Source: Pseudomonas morbosilactucae
Lineage (GTDB): Bacteria > Pseudomonadota > Gammaproteobacteria > Pseudomonadales > Pseudomonadaceae
Assembly: GCF_023241715.1 (NCBI RefSeq)
Contig: NZ_JALQCW010000048.1
Coordinates: 1 to 61,944, forward strand
Length of the DNA stretch: 61,944 bases
Reading direction: 5' to 3'
Below, in pieces: positions 1-9,279 of the stretch; position 1 is the first letter of the stretch; each line of letters opens with the position of its first letter. Both the position numbers and the translations under genes were made by a program. Below the pieces are notes generated by a model that worked only from the letters and a program-made list of their open reading frames with translations, was not told the origin of the DNA and ran no database searches.

Positions 1-69
1 TCCATAAATCTCGGAACCGGGTGCAAAGCACGGCGAAGTCATTGATTTAAATAAATTTATATCAGGGGG

Positions 70-98
70 TTGACGACCCCTCAAACCATCCATAGAAT
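70..98 (+). promoter_or_regulatory. sigma70 promoter of the tRNA-Glu/tRNA-Gly unit
   Basis: A -35 box TTGACG (70-75) and a -10 box TAGAAT (93-98) are separated by exactly 17 bases. They are followed by a GC-rich stretch (GCGCGCC), the discriminator type usual for stable-RNA promoters under stringent control. The first tRNA begins about 55 bases after the expected start point. Confidence 0.75.
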
Positions 99-160
99 GC
101 GCGCCACTTACAGCGTAAAGCACACAGCGAAACGCGGTAGGGAGTGAATGTTGTACGTGT

Positions 161-238
161 GTCCCCTTCGTCTAGTGGCCTAGGACACCGCCCTTTCACG
201 GCGGGTAACAGGGGTTCGAGTGCCCCTAGGGGACGCCA
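161..238 (+). tRNA. tRNA-Glu (anticodon TTC), 78 nt with CCA
   Basis: The acceptor arms GTCCCCT and AGGGGAC, the D-arm and the anticodon stem CCGCC/GGCGG around loop CTTTCAC (anticodon TTC at 195-197) fit bacterial tRNA-Glu, and CCA is encoded at 236-238. It is 78 nt where the usual bacterial form is 76. The variable loop reads GTAAC, and the T-loop between AGGGG and CCCCT reads TTCGAGTG, 8 nt instead of the near-universal 7. The two extra G residues may be real or may be base-calling errors, so whether this copy is functional is uncertain. Confidence 0.9.
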
Positions 239-241
239 TTT

Positions 242-317
<76 letters not shown>

Positions 318-325
318 TTTTCACA

Positions 326-353
326 AAAACGCCGCTCATTGAGCGGCGTTTTT
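326..353 (+). terminator. Rho-independent terminator after the tRNA unit
   Basis: AACGCCGCTC and GAGCGGCGTT form a perfect 10-bp stem around ATT and run into TTTTTG. It lies 9 bases after the tRNA-Gly CCA end. Confidence 0.92.
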
Positions 354-380
354 GTTTGTCTGCGATTTATACCGCCTTGC

Positions 381-415
381 AAAAAAAGCCCGTCAGCTTT
401 GCTGTACGGGCTTTT
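381..415 (-). terminator. terminator of the minus-strand LysE-family gene
   Basis: AAAAGCCCGT and ACGGGCTTTT pair around a 12-base loop. Read on the minus strand the stem is followed by a T-run (complement of the A-run at 381-387). It lies about 17 bases beyond the stop of the gene ending at 432. The plus-strand side also has a short T-run, so it may work in both directions. Confidence 0.8.
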
Positions 416-431
416 GCGTGTGTGGTGCGGG

Positions 432-1067
432 TTATATCGAGAGAATCAGGCGGCCAGCGAACAGCACCAGGATCAGCCCCATGCTTCGTTCAAACCAATG
501 CCCCAGGCGCATAAACAGCGAGCGCACGCCGGGTTTGGAGAAAAACAGCGCCACGGCGATAAACCACAGGGCGTTCACCAGGCACATCCAGGCCCCGTAG
601 AGTGCCTGGACCTTCAGCGGTGTCGAGGCGCTGATCACGGTGGTGAAGATGGCCAGGAAAAACAGCGTGGCCTTGGGGTTGGTGGCGTTGGTCAAAAAGC
701 CGGTCATAAAGGCTTTGCCGGCGGTCTGTTGCAACTCCAGTTGTTCGAGGACTTCTCCCGGCAGCGAGGCTTTGGGTTGGCTGCGCAGCAGGCTGACCCC
801 CAGGTAAAGGATGTAGGCGCCGCCCAGTACCTTGGCCGCACTCAGTAGCCAGGGCGTGCTGTGCATCAGGGCACCGACGCCCAGCAGCGTATAGAGCACG
901 TGCACCGAGATCCCGGCGCCGATTCCGACGGCGGTGCAGATGCCGATCAGTCGACCAAAGCGTACGCTTTGGCGGATGGTCACCGCGAAGTCGGGTCCTG
1001 GGGCAACCACCGCCAGAAAGTGGATGGTAGCCAGAGCGATAAATTCGCCCAGATAGGGGGAAGGCAT
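432..1067 (-). CDS. LysE/RhtB-family amino-acid exporter
   Basis: A 211-residue inner-membrane protein. The N-terminus has the LysE/RhtB signature APGPDF (about residues 20-26), followed by a helix-rich chain with the family's NPKA motif near residue 130, and the length is typical. Family members export amino acids or derivatives using the proton gradient; the substrate cannot be read from sequence. The ATG at 1067 is preceded by GGAG at a good distance; the frame is open further upstream, but that extension overlaps the next gene and does not resemble the family. It follows the AlaX-like gene by 62 bases on the same strand, so the two may share a transcript. Confidence 0.88.
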   Translation of the reverse strand: MPSPYLGEFIALATIHFLAVVAPGPDFAVTIRQSVRFGRLIGICTAVGIGAGISVHVLYTLLGVGALMHSTPWLLSAAKVLGGAYILYLGVSLLRSQPKASLPGEVLEQLELQQTAGKAFMTGFLTNATNPKATLFFLAIFTTVISASTPLKVQALYGAWMCLVNALWFIAVALFFSKPGVRSLFMRLGHWFERSMGLILVLFAGRLILSI

Positions 1068-1129
1068 AAAGAAGCTCCGCGAGGCGCAGGGGACGATTGA
1101 CGAGGTAAAAGGGGGCAGGGGAGCGGGTT

Positions 1130-1756
1130 TCAGTCCAGGTCGTAGAGCACGGCCAACACGCCTTTTTTCTGGGTGATCGAGGTGATTCTCACCTGGCCCA
1201 GCTCCAGCAGGCTGCGCACGTGGGTGCCGCCACAGCCATAGGCGGGCAGGCTGCCAAAACCAATTTGACGCAGGCCGATGTCCAGGCTGATTTGCCGTTC
1301 CAGGTCTTCGGCGATCCACTGGTCGAGGCGTTGTTGCACCTGTTCTATGTCCACTGGCTGCGGATCGTCGCCCGGCTTGAATGACACCTTGCCCTCACCA
1401 GGCCAGTGATGCGCCTTGATCGGTGTCCAGCCCAGCGCTTGTACGCAATGGCCGATCAAGTGCCCGGCCGAATGCATGCGGCTGTTGAAGAGGCGTCGGG
1501 CTGCATCGACGTGCGCGGTCAGCAGCCCCGGTTCCACGGCCTGGCTGACGTAATGCAGGACGCGCTCGCCGTCTTGGAGTACCCGCAGCACCTGGCTGTC
1601 GCCGATCCAGCCGGTGTCCCAGGGTTGGCCGCCGCCTTGGGGATGAAAGATCGTCGCCTGCAACTCCACGACGAACTCATGCTCGTGGGGCGTGCAGTGC
1701 AGCACCTGTACCGGGTGTTGTAGAAGGTCGTGCTGGAAAAACAGGCGCTGCGTCAT
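1130..1756 (-). CDS. AlaX-type alanyl-tRNA editing protein
   Basis: 208 residues matching free-standing AlaX proteins, the editing domain of alanyl-tRNA synthetase. These hydrolyse Ser-tRNA(Ala) or Gly-tRNA(Ala) formed by mischarging. The zinc-ligand motifs are visible: HSAGH (about residues 96-100) and CGGTH near residue 175. A PQGGGQP loop near residue 39 is also characteristic. It is the first gene of a probable minus-strand pair with a LysE-family exporter and is divergent from a LysR regulator 88 bases away, which may control it. Confidence 0.88.
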   Translation of the reverse strand: MTQRLFFQHDLLQHPVQVLHCTPHEHEFVVELQATIFHPQGGGQPWDTGWIGDSQVLRVLQDGERVLHYVSQAVEPGLLTAHVDAARRLFNSRMHSAGHLIGHCVQALGWTPIKAHHWPGEGKVSFKPGDDPQPVDIEQVQQRLDQWIAEDLERQISLDIGLRQIGFGSLPAYGCGGTHVRSLLELGQVRITSITQKKGVLAVLYDLD

Positions 1757-1844
1757 GTTCCGGGTCCTGAGTGGAGGAGGTTTTTATTATGTGGCCAGGC
1801 GGATTGCGTGATAATCCGTTCACATCTCAAAGGACTGTTGCGCC

Positions 1845-2810
1845 ATGAGCATAAATCTTCCCCTGCCGCTGCTCGGTGAAATGGCGATTTTCGTCAAGGT
1901 CGTGGAGACCGGCAGCTTCTCCGAGGCGGCCCGGCAAATGGGCACTTCGCCGTCAGCGGTCAGCCGCAGCATTTCCCGGTTGGAGAAGGCCCTGGCCATG
2001 AGGCTGCTGCAACGCACCACGCGCAAGTTGCGCTTGAGCGACGGCGGCGAGGAGGTGTTCAAGCGTTGCAGCGAAATGGTCAGCGCCGCCCGTTCGGTGA
2101 TGGAGATCAGCGGGCAGTTCACCCAGGAGCCCGAAGGTATTGTGCGAGTCAGCGTGCCCAAGGCCGTGGGGCGTTTTGTCGTCCATCCCCATATGCCGGA
2201 GTTTTTGCGGCGCTACCCCAAGGTTGATGTGGAACTGCTGCACGAAGACCGCGATGTCGACCTGATCGACGATCACGTGGACCTGGCCATTCGCATTACT
2301 GATCGCCCGCCGGTGGGGCTGATCGGGCGCCAGCTATTGCGCATCGACCACTTGCTGTGTGCCACGCCGCGCTACTTGGAGGAGCGCGGAACGCCTGCCC
2401 ATCCCCATGACTTGCTCGAACACAGTTGTATCTACCTGGGTGAAACCCCCAGCGATGCCCGCTGGAAATTCCGTCGGGGCAGCAAGTCGGTCACGGTCGG
2501 GGTGCGCGGGCGTTACGCGGCCAACCACACCGGCGTGCGCCTGGATGCGGTGTTGCAGCATTTGGGGATTGGCAGCTTGCCGTATTTCACCGCCCGGCAT
2601 GCTCTGGAGCAGGGGTTGATCGTGCAGGTGTTGCCGGAGTGGACCTTTCTCGCCTCCTACCACGGGGGTGCCTGGTTGCTGCATTCGCCCACCCGCTATC
2701 TGCCGCCCAAGCTACGGGTGTTTATCGACTATCTGGTGGAGTGCCTGGCTCGGGAGCCGACCTTGGGGCGGCCGAGCCTCGGAGTGGCGGCACTGGGCAG
2801 CGGGCAATAG
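1845..2810 (+). CDS. LysR-family transcriptional regulator
   Basis: 321 residues. A winged helix-turn-helix occupies roughly residues 12-70 (FSEAARQMGTSPSAVSRSI is the recognition region), followed by a periplasmic-binding-protein-like effector domain (residues about 95-300). The layout is that of the CrgA/DsdC-like LysR proteins often annotated as regulators of neighbouring exporters or oxidoreductases. The effector is unknown. It is divergent from the AlaX/LysE pair, whose shared 88-base promoter region is the likely target. Confidence 0.9.
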   Translation: MSINLPLPLLGEMAIFVKVVETGSFSEAARQMGTSPSAVSRSISRLEKALAMRLLQRTTRKLRLSDGGEEVFKRCSEMVSAARSVMEISGQFTQEPEGIVRVSVPKAVGRFVVHPHMPEFLRRYPKVDVELLHEDRDVDLIDDHVDLAIRITDRPPVGLIGRQLLRIDHLLCATPRYLEERGTPAHPHDLLEHSCIYLGETPSDARWKFRRGSKSVTVGVRGRYAANHTGVRLDAVLQHLGIGSLPYFTARHALEQGLIVQVLPEWTFLASYHGGAWLLHSPTRYLPPKLRVFIDYLVECLAREPTLGRPSLGVAALGSGQ

Positions 2811-2843
2811 GGCGTCCTGGGAATCGCTTGCACCTGACACCAT

Positions 2844-2879
2844 AAAAAAGGCCCGCCGGTCGAACCGTGCGGGCCTTTT
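2844..2879. terminator. bidirectional terminator between convergent genes
   Basis: AAAAGGCCCG and CGGGCCTTTT form the outer stem of a GC-rich hairpin with A- and T-runs on the two sides. It sits between the ends of the convergent LysR gene (2810) and the small gene ending at 2898, and can stop transcription from both. Confidence 0.88.
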
Positions 2880-2897
2880 GTGTGCCTGGCGCAGCAA

Positions 2898-3305
2898 TCA
2901 GTGCTTGCTGTCGTCGGCGGAAAGCGCCAGCAGCTGTTTTTCCTGGTTCCAGTCGAAGGGCTCGTCGTTCTGTTCGGCTTCAAAACGGCGTTCTTCGAGG
3001 GCCTGGTACAGGTCGATTTCTTCGTCGGGCATGTAGTGCAGGCAGTCACCGGCGAAGAACCACAGCAGGTCCCGTGGCACCAGGTGCGCCACTTGCGGGT
3101 AGCGTTGCATGACCTGGCACAGCAGGTCCTGGCCCAGATACTGGCTTTCAATCGGGTCGATGGGCAGCGAAGCGCGCAGTTCGTCGAAGCGCTCCAGGAA
3201 CAGGGCATGGCTTTCTTCGGGAACCTGTTCGGCTTCACCTACCGCGACCAGGATGCTGCGCAGGTGGTCCAGCAGGACCAGATGATCGGCGACGACGTTG
3301 GACAT
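2898..3305 (-). CDS. conserved hypothetical protein, PA2817-like
   Basis: A 135-residue soluble, acidic protein without recognisable catalytic motif. It resembles the pseudomonad family named after PA2817, which in P. aeruginosa also lies next to the fadE homologue PA2815. The start is placed at the ATG at 3305 (MSNVVADHL); seven upstream in-frame codons are less likely to be translated. Its function is unknown. It is encoded downstream of fadE on the same strand with 86 bases between them, so co-transcription is possible. Confidence 0.75.
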   Translation of the reverse strand: MSNVVADHLVLLDHLRSILVAVGEAEQVPEESHALFLERFDELRASLPIDPIESQYLGQDLLCQVMQRYPQVAHLVPRDLLWFFAGDCLHYMPDEEIDLYQALEERRFEAEQNDEPFDWNQEKQLLALSADDSKH

Positions 3306-3391
3306 GACAGGGGTCCTCAAGAGCAAAACGGGCGCGGGAGTATATAGCTCCCGCGCCCGGTTTCATAATCGCCCCGCTGTGGGGCCAGGGT

Positions 3392-5838
3392 TCAGCGGAC
3401 TTTGCCTTCGCTCAAGGTCAGCTCGTCTTTGGCGAAGTCGTCCACATCGATGACCTTGCGTCGCGCCGCTTCCGCCTCGCGCAGGCTCTGTGCCTCGGCC
3501 GGTTGCAGGACCCCGGCTTCCAGTGCCGCGTCGATGGCGTGTTCGCCGGCAGCGGGTTTGACCTGGCCGCTTTTCAGCGCTTCGTGCAGGGTCTTCTGCA
3601 GGGGATGGGCAGCGCTCAGCAAGTCGCAGGCATGTTGCAGGGCACCCACCGGATCGTCGTTCGATTGCGGGCGATAGCAACCGGCAAGCACCGCTTCCAG
3701 GGCCGGATCGCCCTTGGCGCGACCAATGATCGCGGCCACTTCGGCGTCCAGTCGGTCCGACGGGCCTTTGTGCCGGCGACCGAAGGGGAAGACCAGTACC
3801 CGCAGCAGGCAGCCGAGCGTACGGCTGGGGAAATTGCTCAGCAGTTCGTCCAGGGCGCGTTCCGAGTGGCCGAGGCTTTCTTCCATGGCCCAGGCGAACA
3901 GCGGCTGCAGATACTGCGGCGAGTCCAGGTCGTGGTAGCGCTTGAGCGCGGCAGAAGCCAGGTACAGATGGCTGAGCACATCACCCAGGCGCGCCGAGAG
4001 GCGTTCACGACGTTTCAGCTCGCCGCCCAGAAGCATCATGGACAAGTCCGCCAGCAAGGCGAAGGCGGCAGCCTGGCGATTGAGGGCACGGAAGTAGCCC
4101 TGGCTGAGCTTGTCGCCCGGGGCCTGCTCCAGGTGGCCAAAGCCCAGGTTGAGCACCAGGGTGCTGGCGGCGTTGCTCACGGCAAAGCCGATGTGCTGCA
4201 GCAGCAAGCCGTCGAATTCTTTCACGGCCTGGTCATGGTCTTCGCGACCGGCCAGGGCCATTTCCTTGAGCACGAAGGGGTGGCAGCGGATCGCCCCCTG
4301 GCCAAAGATCATCAGGTTGCGCGAAAGGATGTTGGCGCCTTCCACGGTGATGAAGATCGGCGCCCCCTGCCAGCTACGGCCCAGGTAATTGTTGGGGCCC
4401 ATGATGATGCCCTTGCCGCCGTGCACGTCCATGGCGTGGCCGATGCATTCACGGCCGCGCTCCGTCAGGTGGTATTTGAGGATCGCCGAGAGCACCGAGG
4501 GTTTTTCCCCCAGGTCGACGGCATTGGCGGTGAGCATGCGGGCGCTGTCCATCAGCCAGGCGTTGCCCCCGATGCGGGCCAGGGCTTCCTGGATGCCCTC
4601 GAAGGCCGAGAGCGGAACGTTGAACTGCTCACGAACCTGGGCGTACTGGCCGGTCACCAGGCTGGTGAACTTGGCGGCGCCGCTGCCCACGGCCGGCAGG
4701 GAGATGGAGCGGCCCACGGACAGGCAGTTCATCAGCATCATCCAGCCTTTGCCGAGCATGTCCTGGCCGCCGATCAGGAAATCCAGGGGGATGAACACGT
4801 CCTTGCCGGAGTTGGGGCCGTTCATAAAGGCGGCGCCCAGGGGCAGATGGCGGCGGCCGATGTCCACGCCGGGGGTGTCGGTGGGGATCAGTGCCAGGCT
4901 GATGCCCAGGTCTTCCTTGTCGCCCAGCAGGTGGTCCGGGTCATGGGCCTTGAACGCCAGGCCGAGGAGGGTGGCGACCGGGCCCAGGGTGATGTAGCGC
5001 TTTTCCCAGTTCAGGCGCAGGCCGAGGGTTTCCTCGCCTTGCCATTGGCCTTTGCAGACAATCCCGGTGTCGGGCATGGCGCCGGCATCAGAGCCGGCCA
5101 GGGGGCCAGTGAGGGCGAAGCAGGGGATGTCGTCGCCCCGGGCCAGGCGCGGCAGGTAATGGTTGCGTTGTTCGTCGGTGCCGTAGTGCAGGAGCAGTTC
5201 GGCCGGGCCCAGGGAGTTGGGGACCATCACCGTGGACGCCAAGTCACCGCTGCGGGTGGCCAGTTTCATCGCCACTTGCGAGTGGGCGTAGGCGGAAAAG
5301 CCCTTGCCGCCAAACTCCTTGGGAATGATCAGGGCAAAGAAACCGTGCTCCTTGATATGGGCCCAGGCTTCGGGCGGCAGGTCCATGGACTGGCCGATCT
5401 GCCAGTCGCTGACCATGGCGCAGAGCTCTTCGGTCGGGCCGTCGATAAAGGCCTGCTCTTCCTCGGTCAACTGGGCCTTGGGGTAGGCCAGCAGTTTGTT
5501 CCAGTCCGGGCGCCGCTAAATAGCTCGCCATCCCACCACACGGTGCCGGCATCAATGGCATCGCGTTCGGTCTGGGACATGGGCGGCAGGACTTTCTGGA
5601 ACCAGCCGAACATGGGGGCGCTGAAGTATTTACGGCGCAGGTCCGGCAGCAACAGGGGCGCGGCGACGGCGGCCAGCAGCACCCAGAAAATCAGCAGGAG
5701 CCAGCCCGGTGAGCGGCTGAAGGCACCCATCGCCAGCAGGTAGACCGCCACGGCGCCGAGGGCGGCCAGGGGCGCGACGCGGCGGTGCGCCAGGTATGCG
5801 ATCCCGAGTACCAGAACCAGTATCCACAACAACAGCAT
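3392..5838 (-). pseudogene. fadE: fadE acyl-CoA dehydrogenase, broken by a single-base deletion
   Basis: The gene encodes the large FadE-type acyl-CoA dehydrogenase, a membrane-associated FAD enzyme catalysing the first step of beta-oxidation. The N-terminal part (from ATG 5838, preceded by GGAGG) has two hydrophobic segments and continues through MSQTERDAIDAGT to GELFSG. The frame is then lost near 5508-5516. The rest resumes as LTEEEQAFIDGP and runs about 690 residues to 3392, with the FadE landmarks GSDAGA and DVHGGKG. Compared with E. coli FadE (LFQGKPDWKKL) one base is missing. Adding one base gives 2448 nt, an 815-residue protein, the normal FadE length. It may be a real null allele or a sequencing error. 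Nothing else in the gene looks decayed. Confidence 0.88.
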
Positions 5839-6055
5839 ATGCAATCCTCCATGAAGCCAGGGGCAAAATAACCCTCAGAGCTTAGTCGGCATCCGCTGAA
5901 GCGGATGGCCGGAACGGTGCGTTGGCAGCGATGAAAAAACAGCCGCTGGGGCGCGCTTGGGCAGGTGGGTGCCGGCACTGAGATTTGGCCGAAACGTCGT
6001 TATCGCTGTGGCGGACGCCCCGATAGACTCGGAGCTTCACTTGGAGGTCATCCTC

Positions 6056-6715
6056 ATGCGCCCGTACCTGAGTCCCAGTCGCTTCATCGATAGTGACCAC
6101 CCTGCAGTGGTGGAGTTCGCCGAAACTCACCGCGGTGCCAGTGCCGATCCACAGCAGCAAGCTGTCAGCCTCTATTACGCCGTGCGCGAAGCGGTGCGCT
6201 ACAACCCCTACACCTTCAGCCTGGACCCGCGGACCTTGCGCGCCAGTCATGCCCTGGCCACCGGTGAAAGTTACTGCGTGCCCAAGGCCACGCTGTTGGC
6301 CGCCTGCGCCCGGCACTGCGGGATTGCCGCGCGGATCGGCCTGGCGGACGTGCGCAATCACCTGTCCACCCCGCGTCTGCTGGAGTTGCTGCGCAGCGAT
6401 GTGTTTGCCATGCACGGCTACACCGAGTTGTACCTGCAGGGGCGTTGGGTCAAGGCCACCCCGGCATTCAATCAGGGCCTGTGCGAACTGTTCGATGTGG
6501 CACCGTTGGAATTCGATGGGCTCAATGACAGCGTGTTTCACCCGTTCAATCGCCAGGGCGCGCAGTTGATGGAGTACCTGGTGGATCACGGCCAGTTTGC
6601 CGACGTACCGCTGCCGTTTTTCTTCGAACACCTGGAAAAATGCTATCCCCATCTGTTCGCTGACCACCTGCCCCAGAGCCTGGGCGATATGCAGAGCGAT
6701 TTGAGTCGCCTGTGA
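6056..6715 (+). CDS. transglutaminase-like superfamily protein
   Basis: 219 residues from the ATG at 6056, which has GGAGG 7 bases upstream; an in-frame GTG/ATG extension further upstream lacks such support. The transglutaminase-like core is visible: the catalytic Cys in SYCVPKA (near residue 80), the His in MHGYTEL and the third position within KATPAF. Proteins of this type are usually cysteine peptidases or amidases of unknown substrate in bacteria. There is no signal peptide, so it is probably cytoplasmic. A glutathione transferase gene follows after 42 bases on the same strand and may be co-transcribed. Confidence 0.8.
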   Translation: MRPYLSPSRFIDSDHPAVVEFAETHRGASADPQQQAVSLYYAVREAVRYNPYTFSLDPRTLRASHALATGESYCVPKATLLAACARHCGIAARIGLADVRNHLSTPRLLELLRSDVFAMHGYTELYLQGRWVKATPAFNQGLCELFDVAPLEFDGLNDSVFHPFNRQGAQLMEYLVDHGQFADVPLPFFFEHLEKCYPHLFADHLPQSLGDMQSDLSRL

Positions 6716-6757
6716 ACCGGCGTAGACTGCCCCGGCATTCATTAGCGAGGAGCGGTC

Positions 6758-7381
6758 ATGCTGAAGATCTGGGGTCGGAAAAACTCGTCGAACGTGCGCA
6801 AGGCACTCTGGTGCGCCGAGGAGCTGGGCCTGGCCTACGAGGCCGTGGACGCGGGAGGTGCCTTTGGTGTGGTGAACACCCCGGAGTACCGGGCGCTGAA
6901 CCCCAATGGCCGCATCCCTTTGCTGGAAGACGATGGTTTTGTGTTGTGGGAATCCAACACCATCGTGCGTTACCTCGCGGCTCGGCATGTTGCCAACAGC
7001 CATTGGTATCCCGCCGATGTGCAGGTCCGGGCCAGCGCTGAAAAGTGGATGGACTGGACCACCTCGACTTTTGCCGAACCCTTCCGCCAGGTGTTCTGGG
7101 GTGTGCTGCGTACCCCGGCCAAGGAGCAGGACTGGGACAAAATCAACGCCGCGAAAGCCACCTGCTGTGAACTGTTGTCGATGGTCGAGCGCACCTTGAG
7201 CGAACAACCTTATCTGTCCGGAGCTGAAATTGGCGTGGGCGATATTCCCCTGGGCAGCTTTATTTATGCCTGGTTCGAGATGCCCATCGAACGTCCGTCG
7301 ATGCCCGCCCTAGAGGCTTGGTACGGGCGTTTGCAGGAGCGTCCGGCTTACCGCAAAGCCGTTATGACCGCGTTGACTTAA
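6758..7381 (+). CDS. glutathione S-transferase family protein
   Basis: 207 residues with an N-terminal thioredoxin-like domain (residues 1-80) and an all-helical C-terminal domain. The NPNGRIPLLED segment carries the conserved cis-proline of the GSH site, and ESNTIVRYLA is the GSH gamma-glutamyl-binding motif. SSN near residue 11 is where the catalytic Ser/Cys lies in bacterial theta/beta-like enzymes. Cytoplasmic; the electrophilic substrate cannot be predicted. The start ATG at 6758 follows GAGGAGCGGTC. Confidence 0.9.
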   Translation: MLKIWGRKNSSNVRKALWCAEELGLAYEAVDAGGAFGVVNTPEYRALNPNGRIPLLEDDGFVLWESNTIVRYLAARHVANSHWYPADVQVRASAEKWMDWTTSTFAEPFRQVFWGVLRTPAKEQDWDKINAAKATCCELLSMVERTLSEQPYLSGAEIGVGDIPLGSFIYAWFEMPIERPSMPALEAWYGRLQERPAYRKAVMTALT

Positions 7382-7513
7382 TAGCCAATATCAACACGCG
7401 TGACTGTACTTGTGGGGCGTCGGCAAGCACCATTGGTGGCTTCCGGCGCCGTTGCAATGCTGACGAGCCGCCCTTATCTCTAATGCTTTCCCTTCCTTGG
7501 TGCGTAATCCTTT

Positions 7514-8446
7514 ATGAGTTCCGCTCTGTCCATCCGGCAGCTAACCAAAACCTACGGCAACGGTTTCCAGGCCCTGAGTGGTATTGATCTGGACGTCGCC
7601 GAAGGTGACTTTTTCGCCTTGCTCGGCCCTAACGGCGCCGGCAAATCCACGACCATCGGCATTCTCTCGACCCTGGTGAACAAGACCAGCGGCACCGTAA
7701 ATGTCTTCGGCCACGACCTGGACCGCGAGCCGGCGGCGCTCAAGCGCTGCATCGGCGTGGTGCCGCAAGAGTTCAACTTCAACCAGTTTGAAAAGACCTT
7801 CGACATTGTCGTGACCCAGGCCGGCTATTACGGCATTCCGGCGAAAATCGCCAAGGAACGGGCCGAGCAGTACCTGACCCAGTTGGGGCTGTGGGACAAG
7901 CGCGATGTGCCGTCGCGTTCGCTGTCCGGCGGCATGAAGCGGCGGCTGATGATCGCCCGGGCCCTGGTGCACGAGCCGCGCCTGCTGATTCTCGATGAGC
8001 CCACCGCCGGCGTGGACATCGAACTGCGCCGGTCGATGTGGACCTTCCTCACCGAACTGAACCAGAAAGGCATCACCATCATCCTCACCACCCACTATCT
8101 GGAGGAGGCTGAGCAGCTGTGCCGCAACATCGGCATCATCGACCATGGCACCATTGTCGAGAACACCAGCATGCGTAATCTGCTGGGCCAGTTGCATGTG
8201 GAAACCTTCCTGCTTGACCTGAAAAACAACCTGTCGGTGGCGCCGCAACTGCTGGGCTACCCCAGTCGCATGCTGGACAGTCACACCCTGGAAGTGCAGG
8301 TCGACAAAGCCATGGGTATTACCGCGTTGTTCACCCAGTTGGCGGCGCAGAACATCGAAGTGCTGAGCCTGCGCAACAAAACCAATCGCCTTGAGGAGTT
8401 GTTTGTGTCCCTGGTGGAGAAAAATCTGGCGAAGGTGGCGGTATGA
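7514..8446 (+). CDS. ABC-2 type exporter, ATP-binding subunit
   Basis: 310 residues: Walker A GPNGAGKST (about residue 40), signature LSGGMKRR (about 137), Walker B LLILDEPTAG and switch His in TTHYLEE. The family is the DrrA/YadG type, which pairs with a separate membrane subunit to export drugs, lipids or polysaccharide. The C-terminal 80 residues are the usual accessory domain. It overlaps the permease gene by 4 bases (ATGA), so the two are translationally coupled. The substrate is unknown. Confidence 0.92.
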   Translation: MSSALSIRQLTKTYGNGFQALSGIDLDVAEGDFFALLGPNGAGKSTTIGILSTLVNKTSGTVNVFGHDLDREPAALKRCIGVVPQEFNFNQFEKTFDIVVTQAGYYGIPAKIAKERAEQYLTQLGLWDKRDVPSRSLSGGMKRRLMIARALVHEPRLLILDEPTAGVDIELRRSMWTFLTELNQKGITIILTTHYLEEAEQLCRNIGIIDHGTIVENTSMRNLLGQLHVETFLLDLKNNLSVAPQLLGYPSRMLDSHTLEVQVDKAMGITALFTQLAAQNIEVLSLRNKTNRLEELFVSLVEKNLAKVAV

Positions 8447-9222
8447 GTTCCGAACTGCAACCCAACCTCGTCGCGCTGCAAACCATCGTTTATCGCGAAG
8501 TGAAGCGTTTTACCCGGATCTGGCCGCAAACCCTGCTGCCGCCGGCCATCACCATGGTTCTTTACTTCGTCATCTTCGGTAACCTGATTGGCCGGCAGAT
8601 CGGTGACATGGGTGGCTTCACCTACATGGAGTACATCGTGCCCGGGCTGATCATGATGTCGGTGATCACCAACTCCTATGGCAACGTGGTCTCGAGCTTC
8701 TTCGGCAGCAAGTTCCAGCGCTCGATCGAAGAACTGATGGTGTCGCCGGTGTCGCCCCACACCATTCTCATTGGTTACACCTTGGGTGGCGTGCTGCGCG
8801 GCTTGATGGTGGGCGTGATCGTGACCCTGTTGTCGTTGTTCTTCACCAAGCTGCAAGTGCATCACTTGGGCGTCACGGTGCTGGTGGTGGTACTGACGGC
8901 GACGATTTTCTCGTTGCTGGGGTTCATCAATGCGGTGTTTGCGCGCAACTTCGATGACATCTCGATCATCCCGACCTTTGTGCTGACGCCGCTGACCTAC
9001 CTGGGCGGGGTGTTCTACTCCATCACTTTGCTGCCGCCGTTCTGGCAGACGGTGTCCCTGGCCAACCCGGTGCTGCACATGGTCAACGCTTTCCGTTTCG
9101 GCATCCTGGGCGTCTCGGACATCAAGATCAGCGTGGCCATCACCTTTATGCTGGTAGCGACCGTGGTGCTCTACATCGGTTGTGCCCGCCTGTTGGTGAG
9201 TGGGCGTGGCATGCGCCAGTAA
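8443..9222 (+). CDS. ABC-2 type exporter, membrane subunit (YadH-like)
   Basis: 259 residues with about six transmembrane helices. The ABC-2 signature lies in the C-terminal half (LTYLGGVFYSITLLPPFW). It is the partner of the preceding ATPase, with a 4-base ATGA overlap. In P. aeruginosa the gene next to the DUF2062/comEC block belongs to the lolCDE lipoprotein transporter; this pair is a different ABC-2 exporter with no lipoprotein-release features. Confidence 0.9.
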   Translation: MSSELQPNLVALQTIVYREVKRFTRIWPQTLLPPAITMVLYFVIFGNLIGRQIGDMGGFTYMEYIVPGLIMMSVITNSYGNVVSSFFGSKFQRSIEELMVSPVSPHTILIGYTLGGVLRGLMVGVIVTLLSLFFTKLQVHHLGVTVLVVVLTATIFSLLGFINAVFARNFDDISIIPTFVLTPLTYLGGVFYSITLLPPFWQTVSLANPVLHMVNAFRFGILGVSDIKISVAITFMLVATVVLYIGCARLLVSGRGMRQ

Positions 9223-9240
9223 GCTTTTCTTCTGCGGCAT

Positions 9241-9263
9241 AAAAACGCCTCCCTTGTGGAGGC
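9241..9263 (-). terminator. terminator of the DUF2062 gene
   Basis: GCCTCC and GGAGGC pair around CTTGT. On the minus strand the stem is followed by CGTTTTT (complement of 9241-9246). It lies 17 bases beyond the stop of the minus-strand gene at 9280, and the permease gene ends on the other side. Confidence 0.6.
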
Positions 9264-9279
9264 CGTTTGCGTTGTGGGG

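Noticed and set aside
3503..5743. 746-codon open frame on the plus strand opposite fadE
   Set aside because: Shadow frame of fadE; the Gln/His/Ala-rich product has no family features and fadE on the minus strand is clearly recognised.
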